DNA of 34,108 nucleotides from an uncultured Bacteroidota bacterium (GTDB lineage Bacteria; Bacteroidota; Bacteroidia; 2-12-FULL-35-15), in assembly GCA_903881065.1 (NCBI GenBank), contig CAIRRW010000506.1:1-34108 (forward strand). Reading direction: 5' to 3'. Below, one piece after another: positions 33,943-34,108 of this stretch (the first letter of the stretch is position 1; each line of letters starts with the position of its first letter). The notes under the pieces are model-generated. The model saw nothing but the letters and a program-made list of their open reading frames with translations, did no database searches and was not told the origin of the DNA. The position numbers were made by a program, and so were the translations under genes.

Positions 33943-34108
33943 ATTTTATTTGAAAAAAACACCCTCAGAAAAATGTTTCCCCCTTTTTGTGCCCGCCAGT
34001 CCGCTTCCTATCCTAAAAACCTCTTTTCTCGTTTTCTAAAGAAATCCTTCATTTTGAGCGATTTTCGAAAAGCGCAATTATTTCTGAAAACAAAGAACGA
34101 GTTTCCAG

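Noticed and set aside
33777-33962. 61-codon minus frame with FNLTSRV heptads
   Set aside because: It is a direct translation of array C with no other support.
33973-34108. Plus-strand frame open from ATG 33973 to the window edge (45 codons)
   Set aside because: Short, cut by the edge, with no recognisable sequence; could be a gene start but cannot be supported. A minus-strand frame in the same place is equally open for about 30 codons.

Overview
The window looks like a chromosomal segment of an AT-rich Bacteroidota bacterium. The signs are: TAnnTTTG-type -7 promoter boxes and no obvious Shine-Dalgarno sites; RpoB (1269 aa) and RpoC (1431 aa) of the Bacteroidota type; a large secreted protein ending in a gliding-motility/type IX secretion C-terminal domain paired with a PorP/SprF protein; LytTR and HMA-AraC regulators typical of the phylum. 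I see no rRNA, tRNA, insertion sequence or CRISPR array.

Layout. 1-578: end of an unidentified gene, a heptamer-repeat hairpin, a terminator, then a promoter and a ~165-nt leader. 579-11158 (+): rplK-rplA-rplJ-rplL-rpoB-rpoC, with structured intercistronic segments and a strong terminator after rpoC. 11297-11485: a GC-rich array of 21-bp repeats. 11745-16385 (+): SBBP/PKD/gliding-CTD protein plus PorP/SprF. 16463-18364 (-): a TMTC-like GT-C membrane protein with TPRs. 18487-22194 (+): a very large NtrY-like sensor histidine kinase. 22309-22517: a second 21-bp array. 22634-24316 (-): a GT39/ArnT-like membrane glycosyltransferase.

24585-32121 (-) appears to be a six-gene operon, read from right to left: PqqD-like small protein, ATP-grasp ligase, fold-type III PLP decarboxylase-like enzyme, a urea-transporter/M23-peptidase fusion, a TPR/outer-membrane barrel protein, and an exported TPR protein. 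Genes overlap or nearly abut, a promoter box precedes the first and a 21-bp-stem hairpin follows the last. It combines peptide or amino-acid chemistry in the cytoplasm with membrane transport and envelope functions. I do not recognise it as a described pathway, and it is the best candidate for an undescribed gene system here. Upstream, also on the minus strand, lie a LytTR response regulator and an HMA-like/AraC regulator; a 27-bp near-palindrome sits at about -45 to -71 of the predicted operon promoter.

The second unexplained signal is non-coding. Three intergenic arrays (11.3, 22.4 and 33.9 kb) have unrelated sequences but the same 21-bp period (two DNA helical turns). Each is built from two unit variants. 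In two of the arrays the variants carry cores that are reverse complements of each other. I do not recognise this class of element.
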